NCBI GenBank assembly: GCA_025057635.1
Contig: JANXBD010000012.1
Location: 1 to 33,702, forward strand
Reading direction: 5' to 3'
Origin: Thermoflexus sp.
GTDB lineage: Bacteria > Chloroflexota > Anaerolineae > Thermoflexales > Thermoflexaceae
DNA length: 33,702 nt
Shown here: positions 16,584 through 24,543 of the stretch, in pieces
Layout of the letters: every line of letters starts with the position of its first letter
Numbering within the stretch: position 1 is the stretch's first letter
Made by a program: the position numbers and the translations under genes
Notes under the pieces: model-generated
Told to the model about the DNA's origin: nothing
Databases searched by the model: none
What the model saw: only the letters and a program-made list of their open reading frames with translations

Positions 16584-17254
16584 GACTTTTCCTCCAGGAC
16601 CCTCGACTCTTCCGGCAGGCGAACCCATCGGCGACGGATCGCAAGGATGGCCACCTGGGTTCGATCGCTTAGATCCAGCTTGCGCAGGATGGCTGTCATG
16701 TGATTCTTGACCGTCTGTTGGCTAATCCCTAGCCGTTCCGCAATCGCCTTGTTGCTATATCCTAAGGCAACGTACTGGATGATCTCCTGCTCCCGAGGGG
16801 AAAGAACTTGAGCTTCCACCTCTTCCTCCTTACCTACAACCCTCCATATCTCGGCGGCACTGACGATCCGTGAGCCCAGGACATACTGCCCAGAGAGCAC
16901 ATGGCGGATGCTCTGTAGAAGAAGATCCGGAGACATGTCCTTGGAACAGTAACCATTCGCACCGACCCGGATGGCATGCCGCATCTGCTCCTCGCTATCA
17001 TAAGCGGTCAACACTAAGATGGCCCCTTCAAACCCGCTGGCTCGCGCCTGACGGATCACATCGATGCCATTCAGGCCCGGCAAATGAACATCGATCAACA
17101 CCAGATGAGGATTCAGCCTCAGGATCATGTTCAAGGCCGTCTGTCCATCCGCGGCCTCACCGACCACTTGGAGGCTAGGTTCTAAGATCAGGGTATCTCG
17201 CACGCCTTTGCGAAATAAGGGATGATCGTCCACGATCAGCACCCGATACGTCAT
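16580..17254 (-). CDS. NarL/FixJ-family response regulator
   Basis: The protein is 224 aa. The receiver domain (1-120) has DD at 9-10, the phospho-accepting Asp55 (LVLIDVHLPG), Thr84 and Lys106. The C-terminal LuxR-type helix-turn-helix (about 148-210) reads LSPREQEIIQYVALGYSNKAIAERL and then ISQQTVKNHM. AAAGGAGG before the ATG supports the start. It is first in a two-gene operon with the kinase, and the ATGA overlap suggests coupled translation. The target genes are unknown. Confidence 0.94.
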   Translation of the reverse strand: MTYRVLIVDDHPLFRKGVRDTLILEPSLQVVGEAADGQTALNMILRLNPHLVLIDVHLPGLNGIDVIRQARASGFEGAILVLTAYDSEEQMRHAIRVGANGYCSKDMSPDLLLQSIRHVLSGQYVLGSRIVSAAEIWRVVGKEEEVEAQVLSPREQEIIQYVALGYSNKAIAERLGISQQTVKNHMTAILRKLDLSDRTQVAILAIRRRWVRLPEESRVLEEKS

Positions 17255-17661
17255 CGCTGCGCCTCCTTTCCTAACTACCTCACATACCCAGTTATTCCGT
17301 TGTCTTACAGAAGAGCAAATTTGCCTTAAGAAGACCCCTTCCCCACCTTCCTATGGCGCAGCGGGCCGGCGGTGCCTTAAGACATGAACCTTTCCACATT
17401 CAATCCCCAGATCCAAGACGGACAGACTATAACCCTAGACCAACCGTGTGATAAGATTGCTATAGATATTTTTAAACAAAAACAACGGATTCGACAAGCC
17501 CCAATTCTCCATATGGCAGAAGGCGATATCGGCGATCCTTATAAGAGATCCGCCAAGATGATGAAGGCTCGTTAGGGGCGATATATGACCTATCAAACGA
17601 CTGGTGACCAAACGCGCACGAAAACCCATAAATGATCCGCCCTTTCTAAAAGCTTAAGGAG
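17255..17661. other. Upstream region of the two-component operon, no gene supported
   Basis: These 400 bases are AT-richer than their surroundings, especially 17440-17560. Short open frames on both strands (63-64 codons) have no ribosome site or family support. The region must hold the promoter of the response-regulator operon, but I cannot place convincing -35 and -10 elements. Confidence 0.4.
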
Positions 17662-17667
17662 TATAAT
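17662..17667 (+). promoter_or_regulatory. -10 element before the selenocysteine tRNA
   Basis: A perfect TATAAT ends 12 bases before the first base of the tRNA, the right distance for a start at about 17674. The -35 region (around 17639-17644) is poor. Confidence 0.5.
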
Positions 17668-17679
17668 TCCCTTCAAAGA

Positions 17680-17773
17680 GGGGGCGGTTGGCCTCTGGTG
17701 AGGCCCCCGGTCTTCAAAACCGGTGTCGGGCCGCGGCGCGGCCCGGGGTGGGTTCGATTCCCATCCGCTCCCG
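17680..17773 (+). tRNA. selC: tRNA-Sec (anticodon UCA), selenocysteine
   Basis: The tRNA is 94 nt. The acceptor stem has 8 bp, GGGGGCGG (17680-17687) with CCGCTCCC (17765-17772), one G-U pair, discriminator G17773. The D stem has 6 bp with a 4-base loop, GGCCTC-TGGT-GAGGCC (17690-17705). The anticodon arm is CCGGT-CTTCAAA-ACCGG with TCA at 17714-17716. A long variable arm has an 8-bp stem (17727-17734 with 17738-17745). The T arm is GTGGG-TTCGATT-CCCAT. The 8+5 acceptor-T helix, 6-bp D stem and UCA anticodon together are specific to tRNA-Sec. CCA is not encoded. It delivers Sec at UGA codons with SelA, SelB and SelD, none of which is in this window. Confidence 0.95.
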
Positions 17774-17851
17774 CCTATGAAGAACAGCCGGGGATCGCGC
17801 TCGCTCCGGCCTCATGTGGATGCCTCACCCTGCCTCTGGAGGCGAAAGACG

Positions 17852-18820
17852 ATGCGCGCAGTCCGCATTCACCAGTTCGGCGGCCCCGAGGTCCTTCAGG
17901 TCGATGAAATCCCCACCCCGACCCCTGGCCCCGGCCAGGTCCTGGTTCGATTGCGTGCCATCGGGGTGAATTTTATCGACACCTACCATCGGACCGGCCT
18001 CTACCGGATTTCCCTTCCCTTTATCCCTGGTCAAGAGGGCGCAGGAGAAGTCGCTGCTGTTGGCCCAGGGGTCACCGAGTTCCGGGAAGGGGATCGAGTG
18101 GCTTACGCCGGCGTCTCCGGCTCCTATGCGGAATCCATTGTCGTCCCCGCGGATCGCTTGGTGAAGCTTCCCTCGTCGATCGACTTCCCCCAGGCCGCAG
18201 CTGTTCTCCTACAAGGAATCACCGCTCAGTTCCTGACCCAGAGCACTTATCCCTTGAAACCGGGGGAAACCTGCCTGATCCACGCGGCTGCTGGTGGGGT
18301 GGGAACGCTGCTGGTTCAGATGGCCAAACGCCGGGGCGCCTGGGTGATCGGCACCGTCTCTTCCCCCGCCAAAGCCGAGATCGTCCGCTCCCTTGGGGCT
18401 GACGCGGTCATCCTTTACACCGAACAGGATTTTGAGGCAGAGGTCAAACGCCTTACCGATGGCCGCGGCGTCGATGTGGTTTACGATTCCGTAGGCCAGG
18501 CTACCTTTGAGAAGAGCCTGAACTGCCTCCGACCGCGGGGCTATATGGTGCTCTTCGGGCAATCCAGCGGCCCTGTCCCCCCCATCGATCCGCAGATCTT
18601 AAACCAGAAAGGCTCCCTCTTTTTGACGCGGCCTTCGATGTGGCACTATCTGTTGACCCGCGAGGAGCTGCTCTGGCGGGCCGGAGAAGTGCTCCACCTG
18701 GTCGCCACAGGCCAATTGAAGATCTTCATTGACTCGACGTTCCCACTGGAACAAGCCGCGGAGGCCCACCGTCGGCTGGCTTCCCGCCAGACCGTGGGCA
18801 AATTGCTCCTGATCCCCTAA
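17852..18820 (+). CDS. Quinone oxidoreductase (zinc-free medium-chain dehydrogenase family)
   Basis: The protein is 322 aa. It reduces quinones or enones with NADPH in the cytoplasm. It opens MRAVRIHQFGGPEVLQ, carries the family block VNFIDTYHRTGLY and PGQEGAGEVAAVG, and has the dinucleotide-binding AAAGGVGTLLVQMA in a Rossmann fold near the middle. No structural zinc Cys cluster is present, as expected for quinone oxidoreductases. The reading frame continues upstream through the tRNA gene, but the ATG at 17852 has GGAGG nine bases before it and is the true start. It lies 78 bases after the tRNA-Sec and may share its transcript. Confidence 0.92.
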   Translation: MRAVRIHQFGGPEVLQVDEIPTPTPGPGQVLVRLRAIGVNFIDTYHRTGLYRISLPFIPGQEGAGEVAAVGPGVTEFREGDRVAYAGVSGSYAESIVVPADRLVKLPSSIDFPQAAAVLLQGITAQFLTQSTYPLKPGETCLIHAAAGGVGTLLVQMAKRRGAWVIGTVSSPAKAEIVRSLGADAVILYTEQDFEAEVKRLTDGRGVDVVYDSVGQATFEKSLNCLRPRGYMVLFGQSSGPVPPIDPQILNQKGSLFLTRPSMWHYLLTREELLWRAGEVLHLVATGQLKIFIDSTFPLEQAAEAHRRLASRQTVGKLLLIP

Positions 18821-19868
18821 TGGACTAACGATGTTTGCCTTCGCCGATCTCTCCGGCATTCGATGGTATACCCCCATCGCCTCGGGAGAGGCCGATGGCT
18901 TCATGCAGCCTCCCTTCTCTTGGCACTTAGACGAAGAATCTTCCATCACCGGATTGGATCTCCACAGAACGTTTCGGAAGCAACGCGAAGTGTTCCAAAC
19001 AGAGAGGTGGGAAGCCGTTCGAACCCTGTGCCAGTATCCGAGCGCCACGAGCGTCCGATTGCGAGGTCATCGTCCAGGAACTTCTTCTTCCATCCCCCTA
19101 CAACGCATGGCCGTTCTCACATGTCCCCTCGAAGCTCCTTCCGGCATTCCCACTTGGCGGCCCTGTCGGAATGGATCCCACTCATGGAGCTTCAGCGGAA
19201 CCACCTCCGTGGTGGCCCGGACTTCGGCACCCTTTGGGATACCCTTGGCGCGCCGATGAACTTCTACATAGCTACCTTGCCTAGTCCCCGAGGAGTTCGC
19301 CGAAGTGACCTGGTCGTGGGTTCGGATCCTTCCAGCGGTTACACGGAGGTGGTCGCCTGCACAATGCGTCCCCGGGCAGGCGCACTGACACATTCCAGGT
19401 GGTGTCCCTGACATTCCTACTATACTGGCATACGAGTGAATGATATTCTGGCGAATCTGGAAAGCTTTCGGAAACCGCCTGGGAGTTCGAGTTCTGGTCC
19501 CGCGTCGGGCGACGTATGAAGGGGAGGCTTCAGGCGACTTTGCCGCCCGATGGCGCTGCCCTTCGGGCCTTGCGGCCGATGCAGGCGGGGTTCCAGTGGC
19601 TGGGATCGACCCTCCGTCTGCTGCCAGGGCTGGAGATCATCGGGCTGAAGGAAGCGGAAAACTGCGGGCGGTGGGAATTCCTCCGGGAACCACAGACGGA
19701 GGGAAGGGTCTGGATCTACAGTCCGATCGCCGATCCAGATATTCGCTGGAACGGGAAGCGTGCGAGCACAACAGCGGTGGGATCTGGAATTTACCAAGTG
19801 ACGATCCGAATCCTAGGGTCGAGGATGTCCAGAAGCTTGGAATCCCACGCCGTAGGAGCGGAGGAGCG
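18821..19868. other. About 1 kb with no supported gene
   Basis: Several overlapping open frames on both strands are all longer than 100 codons, which GC-rich DNA produces by chance. None has both a ribosome site and recognisable family sequence. The best-looking frames are minus 19067-19414 (contains GSYVEVHRRAKGIPKGAEV) and plus 19516-19908 (contains LLPGLEIIGLKEAENCGRW), the latter overlapping the dehydrogenase start by 40 bases. Because two other gaps in this window proved to be decayed genes, this stretch may also be a relic too far gone to name. A CGCCTGC/GCAGGCG inverted repeat lies at about 19352-19382. Confidence 0.35.
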
Positions 19869-20996
19869 ATGGAGCTACGCCAACAGAGTCCGTGGGCCAT
19901 CGTGGTGATGGAAGGTGATCAGACCGGGCAGGAACTGCTGGAGGAAGCCCTGCGGGTGTTGGATCCAGGGGTGATCCGTGTTCCTCTACAGTTTCTTCGG
20001 TTCGATCTGAGCCTGGAGAACCGGAGACGCACCCATAATGAAGTGGTGATCGAAGCGGCGGAGGCCATGAAGAAAACCGGCCTGGGCCTGAAGGCGGCCA
20101 CCATCACGCCGGAGGATCCTTCCGACGTGGGCAGCCCCAACGCTCTTCTTCGGGAGCGCATCGACGGCAAGGTGATCCTCCGGGTCGGCCGCCGCATCCC
20201 GGGGGTCCGCCCCATCGGCGGCGTGGTGGGGCCTGTGGCCATCGTGCGCATGGCCGTGGAGGACGCTTATCACGCGCAGGAGTGGCGGGAAGGAGAAGGC
20301 CTTGGGGAGACGGCCTACCGCCTAGATCGCATCACGAGGGGGACCTGCCGAGCGGTGGCGGAGTTCGCCTTCTGGTATGCACGGCGCATTGGGGCCAAGG
20401 TCTTCGGCGGGCCGAAGTGGACGGTGAGCCGGATCTACGAAGGGATGTTCAAAGAGGAACTGGACGCAGCGGCCCGTCGCTATCCGGACGTGCGTTACGA
20501 GCCTCAGCTCATCGACGCCACCCTGGCCCTCCTCTTCACCCGCGCCGCCGAGCCACTGGTGATCCCATGTCTCAACCGTGACGGTGACCTGCTCAGCGAC
20601 CTCATCCTCCAGATGTTCGGTTCCATTGCGGGGAGCGAGTCCCTGCTCCTCTCATTTGACGAACATTTGCGGATCCAGGTGGTGATGGCGGAAGCTCCTC
20701 ATGGCACCGCCCCGGCGCTTTACCGCAAAAACATCGCCAACCCGATGGCGATGATCTTGGCAGGGGCCGCTCTGCTCTCGTTCATCGAGGATGAGGCCGC
20801 CCAGCGAGCTAGCCGCGCCATTTACGAGGCGGTCTTCGAAAGCGTCTACGACGGGATTGCCACCGCGGATCTGGGGGGCTCGGCGACCACCACCGAGTTC
20901 ACCGATGCAGTGATCCGCCGGGTGACCCGCAAACTGGAGGTGTGGGAGGCCCTTCGGCTCACCGGAAGCACCGCTGTCCACCCCTTGGGATCCTAG
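19869..20996 (+). CDS. Isocitrate/isopropylmalate dehydrogenase family protein
   Basis: The protein is 375 aa. It starts MELRQQSPWAIVVMEGDQTG, the family's GDGIG-type loop. It then has KAATITPE and SPNALLRERIDG, which match the substrate-binding region of NADP-isocitrate dehydrogenases, the Arg-rich VILRVGRRIPGV, a VRMAVEDAY block, metal-site Asps in LIDATLALL and NRDGDLLSD, and the cofactor loop AEAPHGTAPALYRK. The most likely reaction is oxidative decarboxylation of isocitrate to 2-oxoglutarate; a related hydroxyacid cannot be excluded. The frame is open from 19440, but the ATG at 19869 has GGAGGAG directly upstream. It is followed without a gap by the amidohydrolase relic. Confidence 0.85.
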   Translation: MELRQQSPWAIVVMEGDQTGQELLEEALRVLDPGVIRVPLQFLRFDLSLENRRRTHNEVVIEAAEAMKKTGLGLKAATITPEDPSDVGSPNALLRERIDGKVILRVGRRIPGVRPIGGVVGPVAIVRMAVEDAYHAQEWREGEGLGETAYRLDRITRGTCRAVAEFAFWYARRIGAKVFGGPKWTVSRIYEGMFKEELDAAARRYPDVRYEPQLIDATLALLFTRAAEPLVIPCLNRDGDLLSDLILQMFGSIAGSESLLLSFDEHLRIQVVMAEAPHGTAPALYRKNIANPMAMILAGAALLSFIEDEAAQRASRAIYEAVFESVYDGIATADLGGSATTTEFTDAVIRRVTRKLEVWEALRLTGSTAVHPLGS

Positions 20997-21580
20997 GAAC
21001 CTCATCAAGATGAGCGAGATGAAGAATACTGCCTGATCCACTTCGGCAAGCAACCGGTGGTCTATCCGGCGGAGCCAAGTTGGGAGGGCCCCGATGTGGG
21101 GTTCGCCCATATGTTGCACGTCAACCGGGAGAAGATCTTGCTTCTGTCCCGAGTGGGTTGCCGGCGCGGCCGATTGTCCCAGCTCGAATATCCGCCTAGC
21201 CTCCAGAGTCGCCCCGATCCGCGCTGCGCTAGATCATAGGGCCAAGATGAGACTATAAGGTAGATGGTGGCGCGAGCAACAATTCTGCCCACATGCCGGC
21301 GGAAGCTCGACAAACGATGTGGCTTCAGCGGGTCGCGCTGGAGCGGCCCGATGCCTTGACGGTTGAGGGAGCCCTCTGGCTGGCCATTCGAGGCGGCGCG
21401 GCGGTCTTGGATCGAGACGACATTAGGCAGCGCGCCCCTTAGGAAAGCAGCGGATTTTGCTGCCTAGCAACTAGATCATTTGGATGATCTGGAGGTGCTA
21501 CACGATCCGATGGCAGCGCTCGTGCTCTTTCACTATTGCCCTCACCCTACTTTCCTGATTTCGCCACATCCCGGAAACAA
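20997..21580 (+). pseudogene. Decayed 8-oxoguanine deaminase / AtzB-type amidohydrolase (C-terminal half)
   Basis: Fragments in order and in three frames match the second half of COG0402 deaminases. In 20997-21165: DEEYCLIHFGKQPVVYP, then GPDVGFAHMLHVN (canonical GPDVWFAH-type, with the metal-site His region). From 21175: CPSSNIRLASRVAPIR, ended by TAA 21256. From 21263: DGGASNNS, EARQTMWLQRV and RGGAAVLDRDDI, ended by TAG 21440. In an overlapping frame: APLRKAADFAA, TAG 21465, then LHDPMAALVLF. At least two frameshifts and three stops kill it, and the N-terminal half, including the HxH metal motif, is gone. The frame begins directly after the dehydrogenase stop. Intact relatives deaminate 8-oxoguanine, guanine or triazines; the exact former substrate is unknown. 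Confidence 0.85.
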
Positions 21581-21583
21581 CCC

Positions 21584-22240
21584 TCACTCCTCCTCTTCTT
21601 CTTCCACTTCCACCTTCTTGCCACGGCCGATGACCTCCACCTCTGGCATTTCGGCTGGCAATGTGGTCTCCTCCAGAACCTCTGCAGCTGGAGCTGTCAC
21701 CAAGACGATCAATTCCTCGGGATCGCTCATCACTGATATCCCGGGAGGGACTGGGAGATCCCGCACGTAGATGGCCGCGTCCACGCGATCCAGGCGGCCT
21801 AGATCGACAGTGATGGCCTCGATGAGGTCTTTAGGGAGACACTCAATCTCCACATGGGTAAGCCCATGCACCAGAATACCCTCTCTGCGTTCCACAGCGG
21901 GGGAAGCTCCCACAAAAACCACGGGGACTTCCACGCGGATTTTCTCGGTCATCTCTACCGCCTGGAAGTCGATGTGGAGGATCTCTCGCCGAATCGGCTC
22001 CCGCTGCACCTCCCGGATGAGGGCCAAGTGGGTCTCGCCATCCACTCGGAGAGTGATCAGATGGGTGCCACCACGGGCCAACGCCATGACCCGCTGAAAC
22101 TCCCTGCCCTCAACCTGAATAGTCCTCGGCTGGATATGCCGGCCATATAGCACCCCCGGGATCCAACCCTGACGGCGCAGAGCTTTTACTTGTTTTCCCG
22201 TTACTGTCCGCGGCCTCGCATTCAGCAATATTTCAGCCAT
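21584..22240 (-). CDS. rplY: 50S ribosomal protein L25/CTC
   Basis: The protein is 218 aa (219 if the ATG at 22243 is used; two ATGs are adjacent and the second has better spacing to AAGGGG). It binds 5S rRNA in the large subunit. The N-terminal L25 domain reads RTVTGKQVKALRRQGWIPGVLYG and continues through REILHIDFQAVEMTEKIRV. The C-terminal TL5/CTC domain covers about residues 95-190, with EIECLPKDLIEAITVDLG. The last 20 residues are an acidic tail ending in seven Glu after Val. The gene is convergent with the amidohydrolase relic and ends four bases from it. Confidence 0.93.
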   Translation of the reverse strand: MAEILLNARPRTVTGKQVKALRRQGWIPGVLYGRHIQPRTIQVEGREFQRVMALARGGTHLITLRVDGETHLALIREVQREPIRREILHIDFQAVEMTEKIRVEVPVVFVGASPAVERREGILVHGLTHVEIECLPKDLIEAITVDLGRLDRVDAAIYVRDLPVPPGISVMSDPEELIVLVTAPAAEVLEETTLPAEMPEVEVIGRGKKVEVEEEEEE

Positions 22241-22243
22241 CAT

Positions 22244-22754
22244 CTCCCCCTTCCCTCGTAAAGTTTTGTGCAGAGCGTATCACCATCATCTGTCCACCGC
22301 GCTGAGCGGTAATCATAGAGGTCAACGCTTCAGAAAAAGAAATGCTTTCCCTCCATAGGACGAGTAAAGATAAATAGGGCCCCTCTTCAAAGACATGACT
22401 ATCATTCACAACCTTCGAGAGAAGGACAGCTCCACTCCGAATCTCCTTCCCACAGCCCCTTTGGCCATGGCTGTTCCAGAGCGCAAACCCTTGCCTCTCA
22501 AGGAGGCCTCGATAGCTTCGCGCGAGGACTGTTGGTTTAATCTCAGAGGAAATGGATCGAGAGGGATTTTATAGAGATGTAGAGAGACCGTCAAGAGCCG
22601 CGAGAGATTGACCCCTATCGAAGAGCAGATAGCCTAAGGGAAAGAAAAAGGCCCGGCGGGTAGGTTGGATTAGAATCATGTGTTGCTCCCACTAGGATAG
22701 GTCTGTCTCGCACCGAAATCCGAAAGATAGAATACATGGTAGGGGAGGTCTTCG
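22244..22754. other. Divergent upstream region of L25 and YbaK-type genes
   Basis: No gene is supported. A minus-strand open frame (about 22247-22440, containing VFEEGPYLSLLVLWRE) runs into the L25 start and ends just inside it. It has no ribosome site and no family I know, so it may be leader sequence. The region must hold promoters for both flanking genes; a TAGAAT at about 22727-22732 is a candidate -10 for the YbaK-type gene, with no clear -35. Confidence 0.35.
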
Positions 22755-23267
22755 ATGTTGGTTCGCGGCCCTCGGGATGTGCAAGCCTTCTTGGATCGCT
22801 ATCTTCCTGGTACTTCGGTGCGGATTCTGGATCAGAGCACCGCAACCGCTGTGGAGGCGGCAGCGGCGGTGGGATGTCCTTTAGGAGCGATTGTCAAATC
22901 CCTTCTTTTCTTGGCAGACTGTGATCCACGGCTGGTGCTGGTCGCCGGGGATCGAAAAGCCGACCAGCGTCTTCTAGCTACCGTCTGGAGGATCCCTCGA
23001 AAACGCATACAGATCGCAGATCCGGAGACCGTGCTCCGGGTGACCGGTTATGAGGTTGGGGGAGTGCCTCCAGTGGCTCACATCACTCCCCTAAAGACCT
23101 GGATCGATGCCTCTCTTGCCCGCTACGGAACCCTCTGGGCAGCGGCGGGTGCCCGCAACGCTATGTTCCCTCTGTCTTTCGCAGATCTGACTTACATCAC
23201 GGGTGGTCAGGTGGCCGAATTCACAGTTGCTGCTCGCCCCGCGGGGGCTTCTGATGGGAGGCCATAG
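22755..23267 (+). CDS. YbaK/ProX-type aminoacyl-tRNA deacylase
   Basis: The protein is 170 aa, one YbaK domain. These proteins hydrolyse mischarged tRNAs in trans (for example Cys- or Ala-tRNA-Pro). Seen are TATAVEAAAAVGCPLGAIVKSLLF with the conserved Lys48, VLVAGDRKADQRL, the TGYEVGGVPPVAH segment and GTLWAAAGARNAMFPLSF. GGGGAGG stands six bases before the ATG. It is followed 34 bases later by tsaD, so both genes of this unit act on tRNA fidelity. Which amino acid it clears is not evident. Confidence 0.9.
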   Translation: MLVRGPRDVQAFLDRYLPGTSVRILDQSTATAVEAAAAVGCPLGAIVKSLLFLADCDPRLVLVAGDRKADQRLLATVWRIPRKRIQIADPETVLRVTGYEVGGVPPVAHITPLKTWIDASLARYGTLWAAAGARNAMFPLSFADLTYITGGQVAEFTVAARPAGASDGRP

Positions 23268-23301
23268 GACTGCCTTGGATCCAGATGGTGTAGAGGAAGT
23301 C

Positions 23302-24312
23302 ATGCGAATGCGGATTCTGGCGATTGAGACCTCGTGTGACGAGACCTCAGCAGCGGTGGTGGAGGACGGGCGAACCCTGCTCAGCCACATTGTGGCTTCT
23401 CAAGCCACCTTTCACGCCAAATATGGTGGCGTTTTCCCTGAGATAGCCGCCCGGATGCATGTGGAAGCCATCGTGCCGGTAACCCGGGAAGCGATGACCC
23501 AAGCTGGCCTTTCATGGAAAGCTATTGATGCCATCGCAGTAACCTACGGGCCTGGATTGCCCGGCTCCTTGGTCGTAGGGGTGAGTTTCGCCAAGGCGCT
23601 GGCGTTTGCTCATCGCAAACCCTTGATCGCCGTGAATCATTTAGAAGGCCACCTTTATGCCCATCGCCTTCAAGTGGAGGGCAATCCCATCGAGGATATT
23701 CCCCTCCCGTTTCTCGCGCTGATCGTCTCCGGGGGACATACCGAGCTGATCTGGGTTCAAGATCTCCTGAACCATCGCCGGATAGGCTGGACTATCGATG
23801 ATGCAGCTGGGGAGGCGTTCGACAAAGTAGCGCGCCTGTTAGGCCTAGGGTTCCCGGGCGGGCCAGCTATCGAGCGCGTGGCCCATAATGGAAATCCACA
23901 GGCATTTTCGCTGCCAGCTCTACCAAAAGTGGATCATCCTCTCTGGTTCAGCTTCAGCGGATTGAAGACAGCGGTGCTTCGGATCGTAGAGCGGCTTGAG
24001 GGACAAGTCCCGCCGATCGCCGATCTGGCCGCTTCCTTTCAAGCAGCAGCCATCGAACAGCTGGTTACGAAAACCTTACAGGCCTTGCGCCATCATGAAG
24101 CGCGAGCGATTCTCATCTCCGGTGGTGTCTCTGCCAACCGGTGTCTCCGCGAGGAGATGAGCCGACGTGCCCCTGTTCCGGTATATGTCCCTCCACCATG
24201 GCTCTGCACCGACAACGCGGCGATGATCGGTGCCGCAGCGGCGCTCCACGCCCATGCCGGTCACTTCGCATCGCTGGATCTGGATGTGGATCCGAATGCC
24301 AAGATCGGGTAG
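23302..24312 (+). CDS. tsaD: tRNA N6-threonylcarbamoyladenosine transferase subunit TsaD
   Basis: The protein is 336 aa, standard. With TsaB and TsaE it transfers the threonylcarbamoyl group from TC-AMP to A37 of ANN-decoding tRNAs. It opens RILAIETSCDETSAAVV, has the metal-binding VNHLEGHLYAH pair of His, the LIVSGGHTEL loop and DDAAGEAFDKVARLLGLGFPGG. Later come LISGGVSANRCLRE and CTDNAAMIGAA. The frame is open from 23203, but ATG 23302 with GAGG just upstream matches the family start. It probably forms an operon with the YbaK-type gene. Confidence 0.96.
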   Translation: MRMRILAIETSCDETSAAVVEDGRTLLSHIVASQATFHAKYGGVFPEIAARMHVEAIVPVTREAMTQAGLSWKAIDAIAVTYGPGLPGSLVVGVSFAKALAFAHRKPLIAVNHLEGHLYAHRLQVEGNPIEDIPLPFLALIVSGGHTELIWVQDLLNHRRIGWTIDDAAGEAFDKVARLLGLGFPGGPAIERVAHNGNPQAFSLPALPKVDHPLWFSFSGLKTAVLRIVERLEGQVPPIADLAASFQAAAIEQLVTKTLQALRHHEARAILISGGVSANRCLREEMSRRAPVPVYVPPPWLCTDNAAMIGAAAALHAHAGHFASLDLDVDPNAKIG

Positions 24313-24355
24313 AGGGCCGGAGAGAAGCCTGCTAGGCAAACCCGATGGTGGATAG

Positions 24356-24384
24356 TTGACAGACTTTTCCTCCGCCATTACACT
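24356..24384 (+). promoter_or_regulatory. Sigma-70-type promoter upstream of moeA
   Basis: A perfect TTGACA (24356-24361), 17 bases, then TACACT (24379-24384), four of six matches to the -10 consensus. The start would be near 24391, giving a leader of about 150 bases before moeA. Confidence 0.65.
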
Positions 24385-24390
24385 AAATCC

Positions 24391-24543
24391 GATATATGGA
24401 GATGTTGCGGTTGCAGCCCCCTAGGGCGGCCTCGAAGGGCTTCAGAGGAAGCCTAAGGCATCCCTTCATGTTCTCCGCTCGGTTCCGGTTTCCGTCTCAG
24501 AGCGGACATGAATCGGCTCGAGGGTTTCTGGAGGGGAGCCGAA
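24391..24543 (+). promoter_or_regulatory. Structured leader of moeA, possible cis-regulatory RNA
   Basis: Two clean hairpins are visible: GGCTTC-AGAG-GAAGCC (24438-24453) and TCCGCTC/GAGCGGA (24474-24480 with 24500-24506, 19-base loop). TATGG (about 24393) and CCTAAG (24451-24456) are the two halves of an 11-nt tetraloop receptor, but the flanking pairing I would expect is weak. A molybdenum-cofactor riboswitch or other leader control is possible; I cannot fit the known consensus by eye. A short open frame from 24396 overlaps moeA and is not supported. Confidence 0.35.

Noticed and set aside
17384-17575. 63-codon open frame between the response regulator and tRNA-Sec
   Set aside because: There is no ribosome site, no family similarity, and AT-rich promoter-like composition; probably chance.
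18831-19411. Overlapping 142- and 182-codon open frames on the plus strand
   Set aside because: Neither has a ribosome site or recognisable sequence, and both are matched by equally long frames on the other strand.
21480-22150. Plus-strand open frames opposite L25
   Set aside because: They are shadows of rplY; the part before 21580 belongs to the amidohydrolase relic.
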